Shown here: positions 1 to 6,270 of the stretch, one piece after another | How the letters are laid out: each line of letters opens with the position of its first letter | Position numbering within the stretch: the first letter of the stretch is position 1 | NCBI GenBank assembly: GCA_003486675.1 | Contig: DNGG01000567.1 | Span: forward strand, 952-11,508 | Length of the DNA: 10,557 nucleotides | Source of the DNA: Cyanobacteria bacterium UBA11372 | GTDB taxonomy: Bacteria; Cyanobacteriota; Cyanobacteriia; Cyanobacteriales; Aerosakkonemataceae | Direction of reading: 5' to 3' | Notes under the pieces: model-generated | The model's database searches: none | Told to the model about the DNA's origin: nothing | Seen by the model: only the letters and a program-made list of their open reading frames with translations | Made by a program: the position numbers and the translations under genes

Positions 1-415
1 TGGTAAAACCTGCCCCTACAACACCATTAATATCATGTCCGGTGGATTATATCATGTCCGGTTGCATCGGTATCGTATAAAGCCCTTGCGGGTTTATTTA
101 ACTTTTGCGCTGGTAACAAATATCTCTCGTAAAACCCGCCCCTACTATACACTACCATTGCTACCGGACTCGATATAACCATACAATTCCGCTACGAAGG
201 GACTCGATAAAAAATCGTTCCCAGGTTCAACTTGGGAACGATTTCCGGTGGGCTACTACCTACCTTGGTGCTGTACAGTTAATATTTTTGTAGAGGCGGG
301 TTTTACCAGTAATTATTGATTAAAGGAGAATTGTATTGATAAACCCGCCATGAGCGTGTGATGCTCCCCACCACTCACTTCAGCAAAACGCCGCAGGGAG
401 CGGTAATCGCGATAA
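1..415. other. Non-coding, repeat-rich intergenic stretch
   Basis: No plausible gene is seen on either strand. It holds a 13-base direct repeat TATCATGTCCGGT at 31-43 and 50-62 (19-base period). It also holds several members of a dispersed repeat with core GTAAAACCCGCCCCTAC: a variant at 3-19, a copy at 129-145, an inverted partial copy at 291-306 and a short one at 341-350. A 14-bp hairpin lies at 212-244. The coiled-coil gene ends at 416, and no U-tract terminator is obvious on the minus strand just beyond it. Confidence 0.7.
212..244. repeat. CGTTCCCAGG-family palindromic hairpin
   Basis: The arms at 212-225 and 231-244 pair over 14 bp with one G-T wobble around a 5-base loop. The core TCGTTCCCAGG/CTTGGGAACGA is shared with the palindromes at 9459-9481, 9543-9569 and 9702-9728, so this is one member of a dispersed family in the window. 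The family probably spreads as small non-autonomous palindromes; that is inference. Confidence 0.75.
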
Positions 416-2875
416 TTAAGCGTTTGGCAGTCGCTGAGGCTGCTGAGGCTCAATTTGTGCTTGCGAAGTTCTTCTTACCCAAGGGGTAAACCGACTAGGA
501 TGAACGCATTCAGCACTATTCAATTCGTCTTTAAGGTTTTTCGCAAAGATCTCAAACATTTCAACCAGAGCTTGACGATCTGTTAAGCAACCTTGAAGGG
601 CAAGAAGTTGTTCGAGAGTCCAATTATAAAGTTGGGTATCTCCCTGCTCAATCCGGAAATATAACTGACTTTCAAACTGTCCTAAACGGGCGTAGAAGTT
701 CTCCACCTCAGCTTTGATTGATTGCATATCGACGTAGAACTGCTGTTTTTTGATATCTGCCAAAATCGTAGTTTTGAGAGAATCCGCGAAGTTTTGGTTC
801 ACCTCATTCTTAACGATGCTGGAAACTTCATTGCGGAAGTTGAGAATTTTATTGTCTACGTTGACATTGATGCGGTTATCCAGCTCGTTGACGACATTAT
901 TAACCACTAACTGAACCTTGTTATCTGTAGATTGATTGATCGTAGCTTGGATGCGTCGGTCAAAATCAGCTTCAATCTGTTTGACTACCAGATTCTTAAT
1001 GGTTTGGTTTTGATTGGCAACTTTGATGTTAACTACCGCATCGATGCGCTTATCAATGTTGCTTTGTATCTGGTGAATAACTTGAGTGCTAATATCTTGG
1101 GATTGATTGGCAATTTTGAGGCTAACTACATTATCAATGCGTTCCTCAAGGTAGTTTTGCATTTGCCGAATCACCAGATTCTTAACATCCTGGGTTTGAT
1201 CGGCAATTTTCAGGGTAATGACATTATCAACCCGCTGATCGATGTCAAATTTTATCTGCTGAAGGACTTGATTGGTAATATCTTGAGCTTGATTAGCAAT
1301 TTTGACATTAACTGCATTATCAATGCGCTGGTCAATGTCATTTGTGATCTGGTAAACAACTTGAGTGTTAATATCTTGAGCTTGATTGGCAATTTTGACA
1401 TTAACGACGTTTTCAATGCGTTGTTCCAGTTCTGTTTGCATTTCCCGAACAACTGAAGTCTTAATGTCTTGAGTTAGATTGTTGATTTTCACATTAACTA
1501 GAGACTCAACGCGCTCATTGAGTTCTCTTTGCATTTGTTGAATCACTAAGTTTTTAACTTGTTGGGTTTGTTCGCGGATTGTCAGATTAACTTGGTCGCT
1601 AACTATCCTGGGAACTCTGGTAATAAACAACTCATTGATGTTTTTGTTAAAGTAATTAGCCCAAGCTTGGAAGTTCTGGTTAAAATTTGCCTCCATTTGT
1701 TCGGTGATAGTTTTCATCATGAACTCAACCCGCGCTACCTGCATAGCAAGTTTCTTAGCTTGACTTTGATAGCCTTTGAGTATCGATTTTTCCAGGTTTT
1801 CCCAGTAAGCTTGTTTGTTCTCGTCTGTTTCATCGGTTACGCTTACTGAAGTTTCAATCCTGGCTGCCATCTCTTGCCACATTCGCTCGATCTGCTCTTG
1901 GTCAAAACTGAAGCTGAAAGCATTCCCAGTGCTGAAACTACCTCCTCCACCACTGATAGCAGCAGCTATTTCTGTAGTGCTAGTTCCACCACCAGTGCTT
2001 ACCACAGTAACCTTGCTTTCGGTCATATTACTATCAGTCGTTACTGTTACTCCGGATTCCTGATCTTTATACTTTTGGCTTACTTCAGCCTGAGTCACTG
2101 TGTTAATTTCTAGAACAACTTGTCCTTGGTTATCGTCCTTATAGGTATCAAAGAAAAATCCTAAAATAGTAGTTTTTTCTTTGACTTCTAAAATGAATTC
2201 GTCTTGCAATCCGTTGAGGGAACACCAAGTTTCTTGAACTTCAAGACCAGTAAGATTAGAAACAAATTTTCCATCTTTAATCCACAGCAAAGCCCAAGGT
2301 TCTAATTGAAATTTTTGATTGGAAGACCAATAATTAGCATTGCTTTCACGAATTTTGATTTTGTAATTCCCTGGTTCCAATTCAATAAAATTGGAGTTTG
2401 GTTGCTTCAGGTTTGATATAATTCCTTCTTCAAGCACATAACAGTTTTTCTGACTATCAACTGTTATAGTTTGAGGATTAAAAGATGGTTTATTACTGGT
2501 AATTAAAAGGTCAACCGCTCCTTTGTTATCACTATTATTCACATCAAAGAACAAAGCACAGACAACAGCTTTATCTTTGACTTCTAACTGTAAGCTCTTG
2601 TTATATCCATTTAAAGTTGTCCAAGTTGCACCTGTTTCAGCGCCTGTGTTTTTGTTGATAAATGTGCTACCATCAACCCCATATATCCAAAGGACAACCA
2701 AAGGTTCGCCATCAGTTTTGCTCTGAGCATAACTATAGCGACCGCTGATAATTTTGATATCAAAAGTCCCTGACTCCAAAGTCAAAGAACTAGCAATATA
2801 TTGTTGAACATATTGCATTGCGCCAGCTTCAATAACGTAACAATTGTTTTTGGTGTCAATGGTTAAAAGTTTCAT
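416..2875 (-). CDS. Large protein with two tandem beta-rich domains and a 31-residue-repeat stalk
   Basis: Unrecognised family; 819 residues. Residues about 3-126 and 136-258 are homologous to each other: both contain NCYV.E.G, a proline-aromatic LWI strand, W..LNG and an FFFD...DN.G turn. This is a tandem duplication of a probable beta-sandwich. Residues 260-325 form a Ser/Thr/Gly-rich linker. A helical part starts near 326, and residues 438 to about 652 hold seven 31-residue repeats with a consensus like QDI..QV..QI..DID.RIDNVVNVKIANQ. The C-terminal 100 residues are helical, then Pro/Gln-rich. No signal peptide or membrane segment is seen, so it is probably cytoplasmic. The start is supported by AAAGGA at 2882-2887, six bases from the ATG. 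Binding heads on an oligomeric stalk is inference; the function is unknown. Confidence 0.85.
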   Translation of the reverse strand: MKLLTIDTKNNCYVIEAGAMQYVQQYIASSLTLESGTFDIKIISGRYSYAQSKTDGEPLVVLWIYGVDGSTFINKNTGAETGATWTTLNGYNKSLQLEVKDKAVVCALFFDVNNSDNKGAVDLLITSNKPSFNPQTITVDSQKNCYVLEEGIISNLKQPNSNFIELEPGNYKIKIRESNANYWSSNQKFQLEPWALLWIKDGKFVSNLTGLEVQETWCSLNGLQDEFILEVKEKTTILGFFFDTYKDDNQGQVVLEINTVTQAEVSQKYKDQESGVTVTTDSNMTESKVTVVSTGGGTSTTEIAAAISGGGGSFSTGNAFSFSFDQEQIERMWQEMAARIETSVSVTDETDENKQAYWENLEKSILKGYQSQAKKLAMQVARVEFMMKTITEQMEANFNQNFQAWANYFNKNINELFITRVPRIVSDQVNLTIREQTQQVKNLVIQQMQRELNERVESLVNVKINNLTQDIKTSVVREMQTELEQRIENVVNVKIANQAQDINTQVVYQITNDIDQRIDNAVNVKIANQAQDITNQVLQQIKFDIDQRVDNVITLKIADQTQDVKNLVIRQMQNYLEERIDNVVSLKIANQSQDISTQVIHQIQSNIDKRIDAVVNIKVANQNQTIKNLVVKQIEADFDRRIQATINQSTDNKVQLVVNNVVNELDNRINVNVDNKILNFRNEVSSIVKNEVNQNFADSLKTTILADIKKQQFYVDMQSIKAEVENFYARLGQFESQLYFRIEQGDTQLYNWTLEQLLALQGCLTDRQALVEMFEIFAKNLKDELNSAECVHPSRFTPWVRRTSQAQIEPQQPQRLPNA
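914..1564 (-). repeat. Seven tandem 93-bp (31-residue) coding repeats
   Basis: Successive 93-base units begin at 1564, 1471, 1378, 1285, 1192, 1099 and 1006 (minus strand), each encoding a Q-(D/T/Q)-(I/V) start. The last unit is diverged. Hydrophobic residues recur every three to four positions, as in a coiled coil. The segment VVNVKIANQ in each unit alternates hydrophobic and polar residues like a beta strand. The DNA similarity is strong enough to allow repeat-number change by recombination or slippage. Confidence 0.85.
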
Positions 2876-2881
2876 TTTCTG

Positions 2882-2887
2882 TCCTTT
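2882..2887 (-). promoter_or_regulatory. Ribosome binding site of the stalk-protein gene
   Basis: AAAGGA on the minus strand, six bases before the ATG at 2875. It is the clearest Shine-Dalgarno among the large genes here and fixes the start. Confidence 0.7.
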
Positions 2888-2914
2888 AATGATGCTGTAA
2901 AGGTTGAAAGAAAA

Positions 2915-3155
2915 AATCGCGCGCTGCCAGCAGGTTGCCCCTTCGTAAACATCTCAGGACTAGACCGATCAACTCGAGCTAAGTAGGGATACTATTGTTC
3001 GTTAGTTTTACGAAAACCAAACCGTAACAGCAATAGTATCCCTACTTAGCATAGTCAAGAGCGGGCTAGTGATGCGTGTGTGGACTAAGCGCAAGGACGG
3101 CGATCCACCGTCCGGATTGCAAGGCTGTTGAGCCTGCTGGCAGTTGCGCGCGATT
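2915..3155 (-). other. Nested inverted-repeat element (retron-like RNA fold or MITE)
   Basis: The outer arms at 2915-2934 and 3133-3155 are complementary over 20 bp, with one 3-base bulge in the right arm (core CTGCCAGCAGG). Inside, 2978-2997 and 3031-3050 form a perfect 20-bp inverted repeat (GCTAAGTAGGGATACTATTG) around a 33-base loop. A further stem lies at 3091-3100/3108-3120: six pairs GGACGG/CCGTCC plus GCAA/TTGC outside a 3-base bulge. A small AGGCT/AGCCT stem lies at 3122-3135. Eight loop bases (3007-3014) are complementary to 2942-2949, a possible pseudoknot. Read on the minus strand the order is outer arm, small hairpins, long hairpin, outer arm. The element lies between the SWIM stop and the next start. 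No target duplication, transposase or reverse transcriptase is seen. Confidence 0.6.
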
Positions 3156-3159
3156 CGGT

Positions 3160-4797
3160 TTACCTGGTACGAACGTGCTGCATACGCAGCGCTAATATAT
3201 GTTCGCATGGCCCTTTAAACAGCTTGTTTTGCTGATGCCAATTGCAGGTACATATGGCTTCTATAATACGTTCATCGGAGTCAATTGTCAAAGATGGATT
3301 GTAAATTTTTGCTCCATCTTGGACGCTGCCTTGTAAGCTGAGAACTCCATCATTTATATTGCAGGAAGTTACGCGCACGGTATTTCCACGTAAGAACCGA
3401 GTCGCTTTTTCTTCCCGTTCGTTGGCAAAGCGCAATTTATCCATCGGTAGCGGTTCTCGACTCAATTCCCGCACGCGATAAACTTGCTTATTCAAGTCGT
3501 AAATCGCACTTCCTGCTTGCGTATAAGCACTTAATGCACCCAGAACCACAGACCGATCTAAACCCAAGCGTTGCGCGAGAACGTCGGGCGGTTCTGCCCA
3601 ATTTTGCTTCAGGGCGTTGAAAATTCGCTGTTTTGTGAGGTTATCCACTTCGGCGCGGGGTGCCATGAGGTCAAAGTTGCCGGATTGCGCCCAATCGTTT
3701 GCCGTCCATCCGGATAGTCCCAGGGTAAAGGACATGTCGCCCAAGTCGGCGACATAGAAGGAAGGCATTCCCGTACCCAGTAGGTGTACGGTGAACTTTT
3801 TGGCGATCGCAATCAGGCGTTCGAGGATGTGGAGGCGGCGGCGCCCCCAGACGCGGATGGTTTGTTCTGAGGTGCCGGTGTAGGGCGATCGCGCGCAAAC
3901 CACCTCGATATCCCAAGGTTCAAATACGACGCGCACCGGCTGACCAGGTGTTAAATGATACCGCATACTGCGCGGCCCTTTGGTTTCTTTATGTCGTCGC
4001 AAAACAAAACATAAATTGTGAACATCCATCGGGTGTAAATCGAAGCGAGTTGCAGGTAAGGACATGGCGGAACTTACTTGCAAAAATCCTCTCACCCAGC
4101 TATCGGGAAGGTCAATTTTGACTTCTTTGAATGCTTCTTCGTTAGTAGTTGTAACTTCAAATCCGGATGGATCTACTTCTAATTTGGTACTCTTATAACT
4201 GCGAATTTTTTGGAATTCCTGATAGAGATCGTGGGAGTAATCGATATTGGTTGTGCCGCAGGCGAATTCGTCGATATTTTTGAACACTTCGTAACTAGCG
4301 CCAAGTCGCCCATAACTCGATTCATCGACGCTGAAGCATTCAAAAAATATTTCGTCTGGGTGAACTGTGATGACTGGATCGAAGAGGAAATAAAGGTCTA
4401 GTTGTTTTTCATAAACATAGCGGCGGAAGCGTTCTCTGGCGTCATAATATGGTTTCATCCGCTGATAGTGGTTATCGTTTAATACTTTCAGTTCCTCCTG
4501 CAACTGTTTAATTCGACTGGCGACTTCTTGTCTTTGAACTGCCACCATTTGCCAGTCGATTTGTAACTGCTGTGCTGCCCATTCTTTGTATGCGGTTTTG
4601 TCTTTGGGTTTGAACCTCATGTCAGAAACAACGACATCGTGTAAGGCGCTAATTGCCTCGCGAAATGCGACGTTTTGACGCAATTCGCCGATGAAGAAAG
4701 TAGGTTCGCGCTTGGTGTCTGGGGAGAAAGACATTTGCGTGCGATCGCCCCGATCCACAACCGCTGTATTTCCCTTATATGCGTAGTTTACTTCCAT
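3160..4797 (-). CDS. SWIM zinc-finger protein (YehQ-like)
   Basis: 545 residues. The C-terminus carries a SWIM zinc finger, C516-x-C518-x12-C531-x-H533, followed by a short helix (ALRMQ), a motif thought to bind DNA or partner proteins. Residues about 387-444 look like a winged helix-turn-helix (LAQRLGLDRSVV... then YRVRE). The N-terminal 380 residues include a charged helical stretch near 75-115. In E. coli yehQ (SWIM) sits with yehI (WGR), a MoxR-type AAA ATPase and a VWA protein. The WGR partner here is at 6271-9429 on the same strand, separated by toxin-antitoxin genes. The ATG has no strong Shine-Dalgarno. The protein ends only 12 residues after the last zinc ligand, and the structured element starts 4 bases after the stop, so slight C-terminal truncation is possible. 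Partner role is inferred. Confidence 0.85.
   Translation of the reverse strand: MEVNYAYKGNTAVVDRGDRTQMSFSPDTKREPTFFIGELRQNVAFREAISALHDVVVSDMRFKPKDKTAYKEWAAQQLQIDWQMVAVQRQEVASRIKQLQEELKVLNDNHYQRMKPYYDARERFRRYVYEKQLDLYFLFDPVITVHPDEIFFECFSVDESSYGRLGASYEVFKNIDEFACGTTNIDYSHDLYQEFQKIRSYKSTKLEVDPSGFEVTTTNEEAFKEVKIDLPDSWVRGFLQVSSAMSLPATRFDLHPMDVHNLCFVLRRHKETKGPRSMRYHLTPGQPVRVVFEPWDIEVVCARSPYTGTSEQTIRVWGRRRLHILERLIAIAKKFTVHLLGTGMPSFYVADLGDMSFTLGLSGWTANDWAQSGNFDLMAPRAEVDNLTKQRIFNALKQNWAEPPDVLAQRLGLDRSVVLGALSAYTQAGSAIYDLNKQVYRVRELSREPLPMDKLRFANEREEKATRFLRGNTVRVTSCNINDGVLSLQGSVQDGAKIYNPSLTIDSDERIIEAICTCNWHQQNKLFKGPCEHILALRMQHVRTR
4735..4797 (-). repeat. Copy A of a three-copy repeat (5' end of the SWIM gene)
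   Basis: The first 21 codons of the SWIM gene, including GNTAVVDRGDR and a HIP1 site. This segment recurs in decayed form at 5284-5346 (47 of 63 bases by hand count) and 6172-6210 (31 of 39 bases), all in the same orientation. This is the only copy that is part of an open gene. Confidence 0.7.
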
Positions 4798-4836
4798 AGT
4801 ATTTGTGAGTGGTAGATTGTTATTTTATTCAATAAT

Positions 4837-5061
4837 TTAAGCAACTTGAAACGACTTTCCTCGCGTTTTGGGTTCGGGCAGAGGTTTACCTTCTTCTAAG
4901 GACGATTCTATCAGAAGTTCTAACACTTCTTGGGCATTTTTTACAGCTTCTTCATAGGTATCTCCATGCGTGTGGCAGAATTCTCCCCATTCAGGAAGAC
5001 TGACGACGAAGCATCGATCTTCATCCGACCATTGAATAACAATAGTGTAATGAGAATTCAT
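4837..5061 (-). CDS. hicB: HicB-family antitoxin
   Basis: 74 residues. The pattern YTIVIQWSDEDRCFVVSLPEWGEFCHTHGDTYEEAVKNAQEVLELLIE is the typical HicB fold: a partial RNase-H-like domain with a strand, P-E-W turn, G-x-T-x-E-E-A and helix. It should bind and neutralise the toxin encoded just upstream. Its ATG overlaps the hicA stop by one base (TAATG), implying translational coupling, and GAGGAA about eight bases upstream is a fair Shine-Dalgarno. Many HicB proteins add a C-terminal helix-turn-helix or ribbon-helix-helix. This one ends with a short basic tail and no visible DNA-binding domain, so repression of its own promoter may need another factor or may not occur. Confidence 0.85.
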   Translation of the reverse strand: MNSHYTIVIQWSDEDRCFVVSLPEWGEFCHTHGDTYEEAVKNAQEVLELLIESSLEEGKPLPEPKTRGKSFQVA

Positions 5062-5285
5062 TATGATTCTTCCTCTTGTTCTTGTTGAATTTCTGCGAGT
5101 CTCTGAATTACCTTATTTACATCTCTTTCTTGATATACTTTGGCATCGTCTCCGTCATTGCCTGATAAAGTTAGGGGTGTGGGTAAAAGCGGATGGTACC
5201 ATTTTGTATGACTACCCTTACCTGGACGGTAAGTAAATCCTGCTTTTAGTAACATGCTTTTCAATTCTCGGATCTTTTTAGGCAT
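5061..5285 (-). CDS. hicA: HicA-family mRNA interferase toxin
   Basis: 74 residues from the chosen ATG at 5285 (MPKKIRELKSML). It matches the short HicA double-stranded-RNA-binding-like fold: helix, then LLKAGFTYRPGKGSHTKWYHP with the conserved G-S-H containing the catalytic histidine, then a TLSGNDGDD strand and turn, and a C-terminal helix. HicA toxins cleave mRNA independently of the ribosome. Toxin precedes antitoxin, the normal hicAB order. The reading frame extends upstream to 5312, but those residues come from the decayed repeat copy B and do not look like HicA. The ATG lies at the very edge of copy B, so the toxin start abuts the repeat junction. No good Shine-Dalgarno is seen. Confidence 0.85.
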   Translation of the reverse strand: MPKKIRELKSMLLKAGFTYRPGKGSHTKWYHPLLPTPLTLSGNDGDDAKVYQERDVNKVIQRLAEIQQEQEEES

Positions 5286-5346
5286 GGATGCGATCGCCTG
5301 TAGCCACAACAACGGTACTGCCTTTGTATGTCTAGTTTACTTCCAT
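5284..5346 (-). pseudogene. Copy B: decayed duplicate of the SWIM gene 5' end
   Basis: The minus strand from 5346 reads M-E-V-N-stop-T-Y-K-G-S-T-V-V-V-A-T-G-D-R, against MEVNYAYKGNTAVVDRGDR at the functional start. By hand count 47 of 63 bases match, including the first 14 bases without change. A TAG interrupts codon 5, and the similarity ends at the hicA start codon. Together with copy A it brackets hicAB. Confidence 0.65.
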
Positions 5347-5395
5347 TTATGCCTGTTGCTTTAATGCCACTTTTATCTTACCTCAACAGCCATAG

Positions 5396-5424
5396 TTGAT
5401 CCGTCTATAAAATTTCCCTATAAG
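5396..5424 (+). promoter_or_regulatory. Candidate sigma-70-type promoter of the relE-type module
   Basis: TTGATC at 5396-5401 and TATAAG at 5419-5424 are separated by 17 bases, giving four of six and five of six matches to the consensus boxes. Transcription would start near 5431, leaving about 120 bases of leader before the antitoxin ATG at 5553. Sequence match only. Confidence 0.45.
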
Positions 5425-5552
5425 ACTGCACTTCGACTTCTTAAGAATGAAAAATTAAAAATGAAACAGCGATACAATTGAGCAAGGAGGTTGAGCTGTC
5501 AATCTTGATGTTGTTAGCTGGCTGTTCCACCGCAACCCAAACAGTAAACCCG

Positions 5553-5792
5553 ATGAAAGCGATCGAAACCACCGCTACTATCAACGACCTCGGTCAACTC
5601 ACTCTCGACAATCCCCTCGAAGTGAACCAATCTCGCCGCGTCCGCGTTATCGTCCTCATCCCCGAAGACGAAGAACTTGAAGACGACTCGATTGAAACTA
5701 TCCGCGAAGGACTCTACCAAGGGTGGCAAGAAGTCCTCACCGGAAAAACCCGTCCCGTCTCTCAACTGTGGGAAGGTATGGATGTCGATTAA
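5553..5792 (+). CDS. Antitoxin of a RelE/ParE-type module
   Basis: 79 residues from the ATG at 5553 (MKAIETTATINDLGQLTLDNPLEV). The N-terminus with its I-N-D-L-G-Q-L-T-L strand is typical of small cyanobacterial antitoxins encoded just before RelE-like toxins. The acidic middle (EDEELEDDS) and C-terminal helix with VSQLWEGMD are the likely toxin-wrapping part. No classical helix-turn-helix is visible. The frame is open back to a TTG at 5478 and has AAGGAGG at 5483-5489, but that extension does not resemble the family, so the internal ATG is preferred although it lacks a good Shine-Dalgarno. The gene overlaps the toxin by 11 bases. Confidence 0.75.
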   Translation: MKAIETTATINDLGQLTLDNPLEVNQSRRVRVIVLIPEDEELEDDSIETIREGLYQGWQEVLTGKTRPVSQLWEGMDVD

Positions 5793-6159
5793 TCCAACCG
5801 TTCAAGTGACTTTTAGCGATCGCTTTGGACGCGATGTTCGCAGGTTGGGCAAACGCTACCGTACCATTCGTCTCGATATTCAACCTCTGATCGAACAACT
5901 TGAATCAGGCGAACTTCCGGGCGATCAAATTCCTGACATGGACTATACCGTTTTTAAAGTTAGAATCAAAAACAGCAGCATTCAAAAAGGCAAAAGCGGC
6001 GGCTATCGCGTCATCTACTACCTCAAAACCAGCGACCAAATTCTCCTCGTTACGATGTATTCCAAATCCGATCAATCTGACATCACTGCCGCTGAAGTTC
6101 GAGAAATTCTCAACCGTGCTGAAGTCGAGTTGCCCGATTCAGAAGATGTCGGAAAATAG
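5782..6159 (+). CDS. RelE/ParE-superfamily toxin
   Basis: 125 residues from the ATG at 5782, inside the end of the antitoxin gene; GGAAGG at 5771-5776 gives a five-base spacing. The features fit the RelE/ParE fold: F..RF.RDV..L.K.Y N-terminal helix, a helical pair, then YTVFKVRIKNSS, basic KGKSGGYRVIYYL strands and ILLVTMYSKSDQSDI leading to a C-terminal helix (EVREILNR). RelE members cut mRNA on ribosomes and ParE members block gyrase; the basic GGYRVIYY strand favours the RelE-like side, but the activity cannot be settled by reading. The module is transcribed opposite to its neighbours and lies between repeat copies B and C. Confidence 0.8.
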   Translation: MSINPTVQVTFSDRFGRDVRRLGKRYRTIRLDIQPLIEQLESGELPGDQIPDMDYTVFKVRIKNSSIQKGKSGGYRVIYYLKTSDQILLVTMYSKSDQSDITAAEVREILNRAEVELPDSEDVGK

Positions 6160-6171
6160 AAGAACATTCTG

Positions 6172-6210
6172 TTGATTGCGATCGCCTTGATCTACAACTG
6201 CGGTACTTCC
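6172..6210 (-). pseudogene. Copy C: decayed fragment of the SWIM gene 5' end
   Basis: Directly after the stop of the Uma2 stub, the minus strand reads GSTAVVDQGDRNQ, matching codons 9-21 of the SWIM gene (GNTAVVDRGDRTQ). By hand count 31 of 39 bases match, and several of the differences are third-position changes. It has no start of its own. With copy B it brackets the relE-type module. Confidence 0.6.
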
Positions 6211-6261
6211 TTAACGGTGATATTTATCCAGGGTAAAGCGTTTTGTAGTTACGGTAATCAT
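6211..6261 (-). pseudogene. Uma2-family (DUF820) gene stub, 16 codons
   Basis: Nine bases after the stop of the WGR/HEAT gene an ATG opens MITVTTKRFTLDKYHR followed by TAA. This closely resembles the conserved N-terminus of cyanobacterial Uma2 proteins (T.TT.R.TL.EYH.L), putative restriction-like nucleases of about 190 residues. Everything after the YHR motif is missing and is replaced by repeat copy C. It is a relic and should not be functional. The match is from memory of the family and is short. Confidence 0.55.
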
Positions 6262-6270
6262 AGTTAATTC

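Noticed and set aside
31..62. CRISPR-like or iteron array from the TATCATGTCCGGT repeat
   Set aside because: Only two copies with a 19-base period and no further units; too little to call.
932..1456. Open frame of 174 codons on the plus strand
   Set aside because: Lies antisense to the 93-bp repeats of the stalk gene; its periodic hydrophobic sequence is the mirror of that repeat, and no Shine-Dalgarno is seen.
2915..3155. Group II intron or CRISPR-like array
   Set aside because: No domain V motif, no intron-encoded protein, and no repeat-spacer periodicity; the inverted repeats are nested, not tandem.
5478..5552. N-terminal extension of the antitoxin from TTG with a lipobox
   Set aside because: The TTG precedes the AAGGAGG instead of following it, and the family normally starts at MKAIETTATI.
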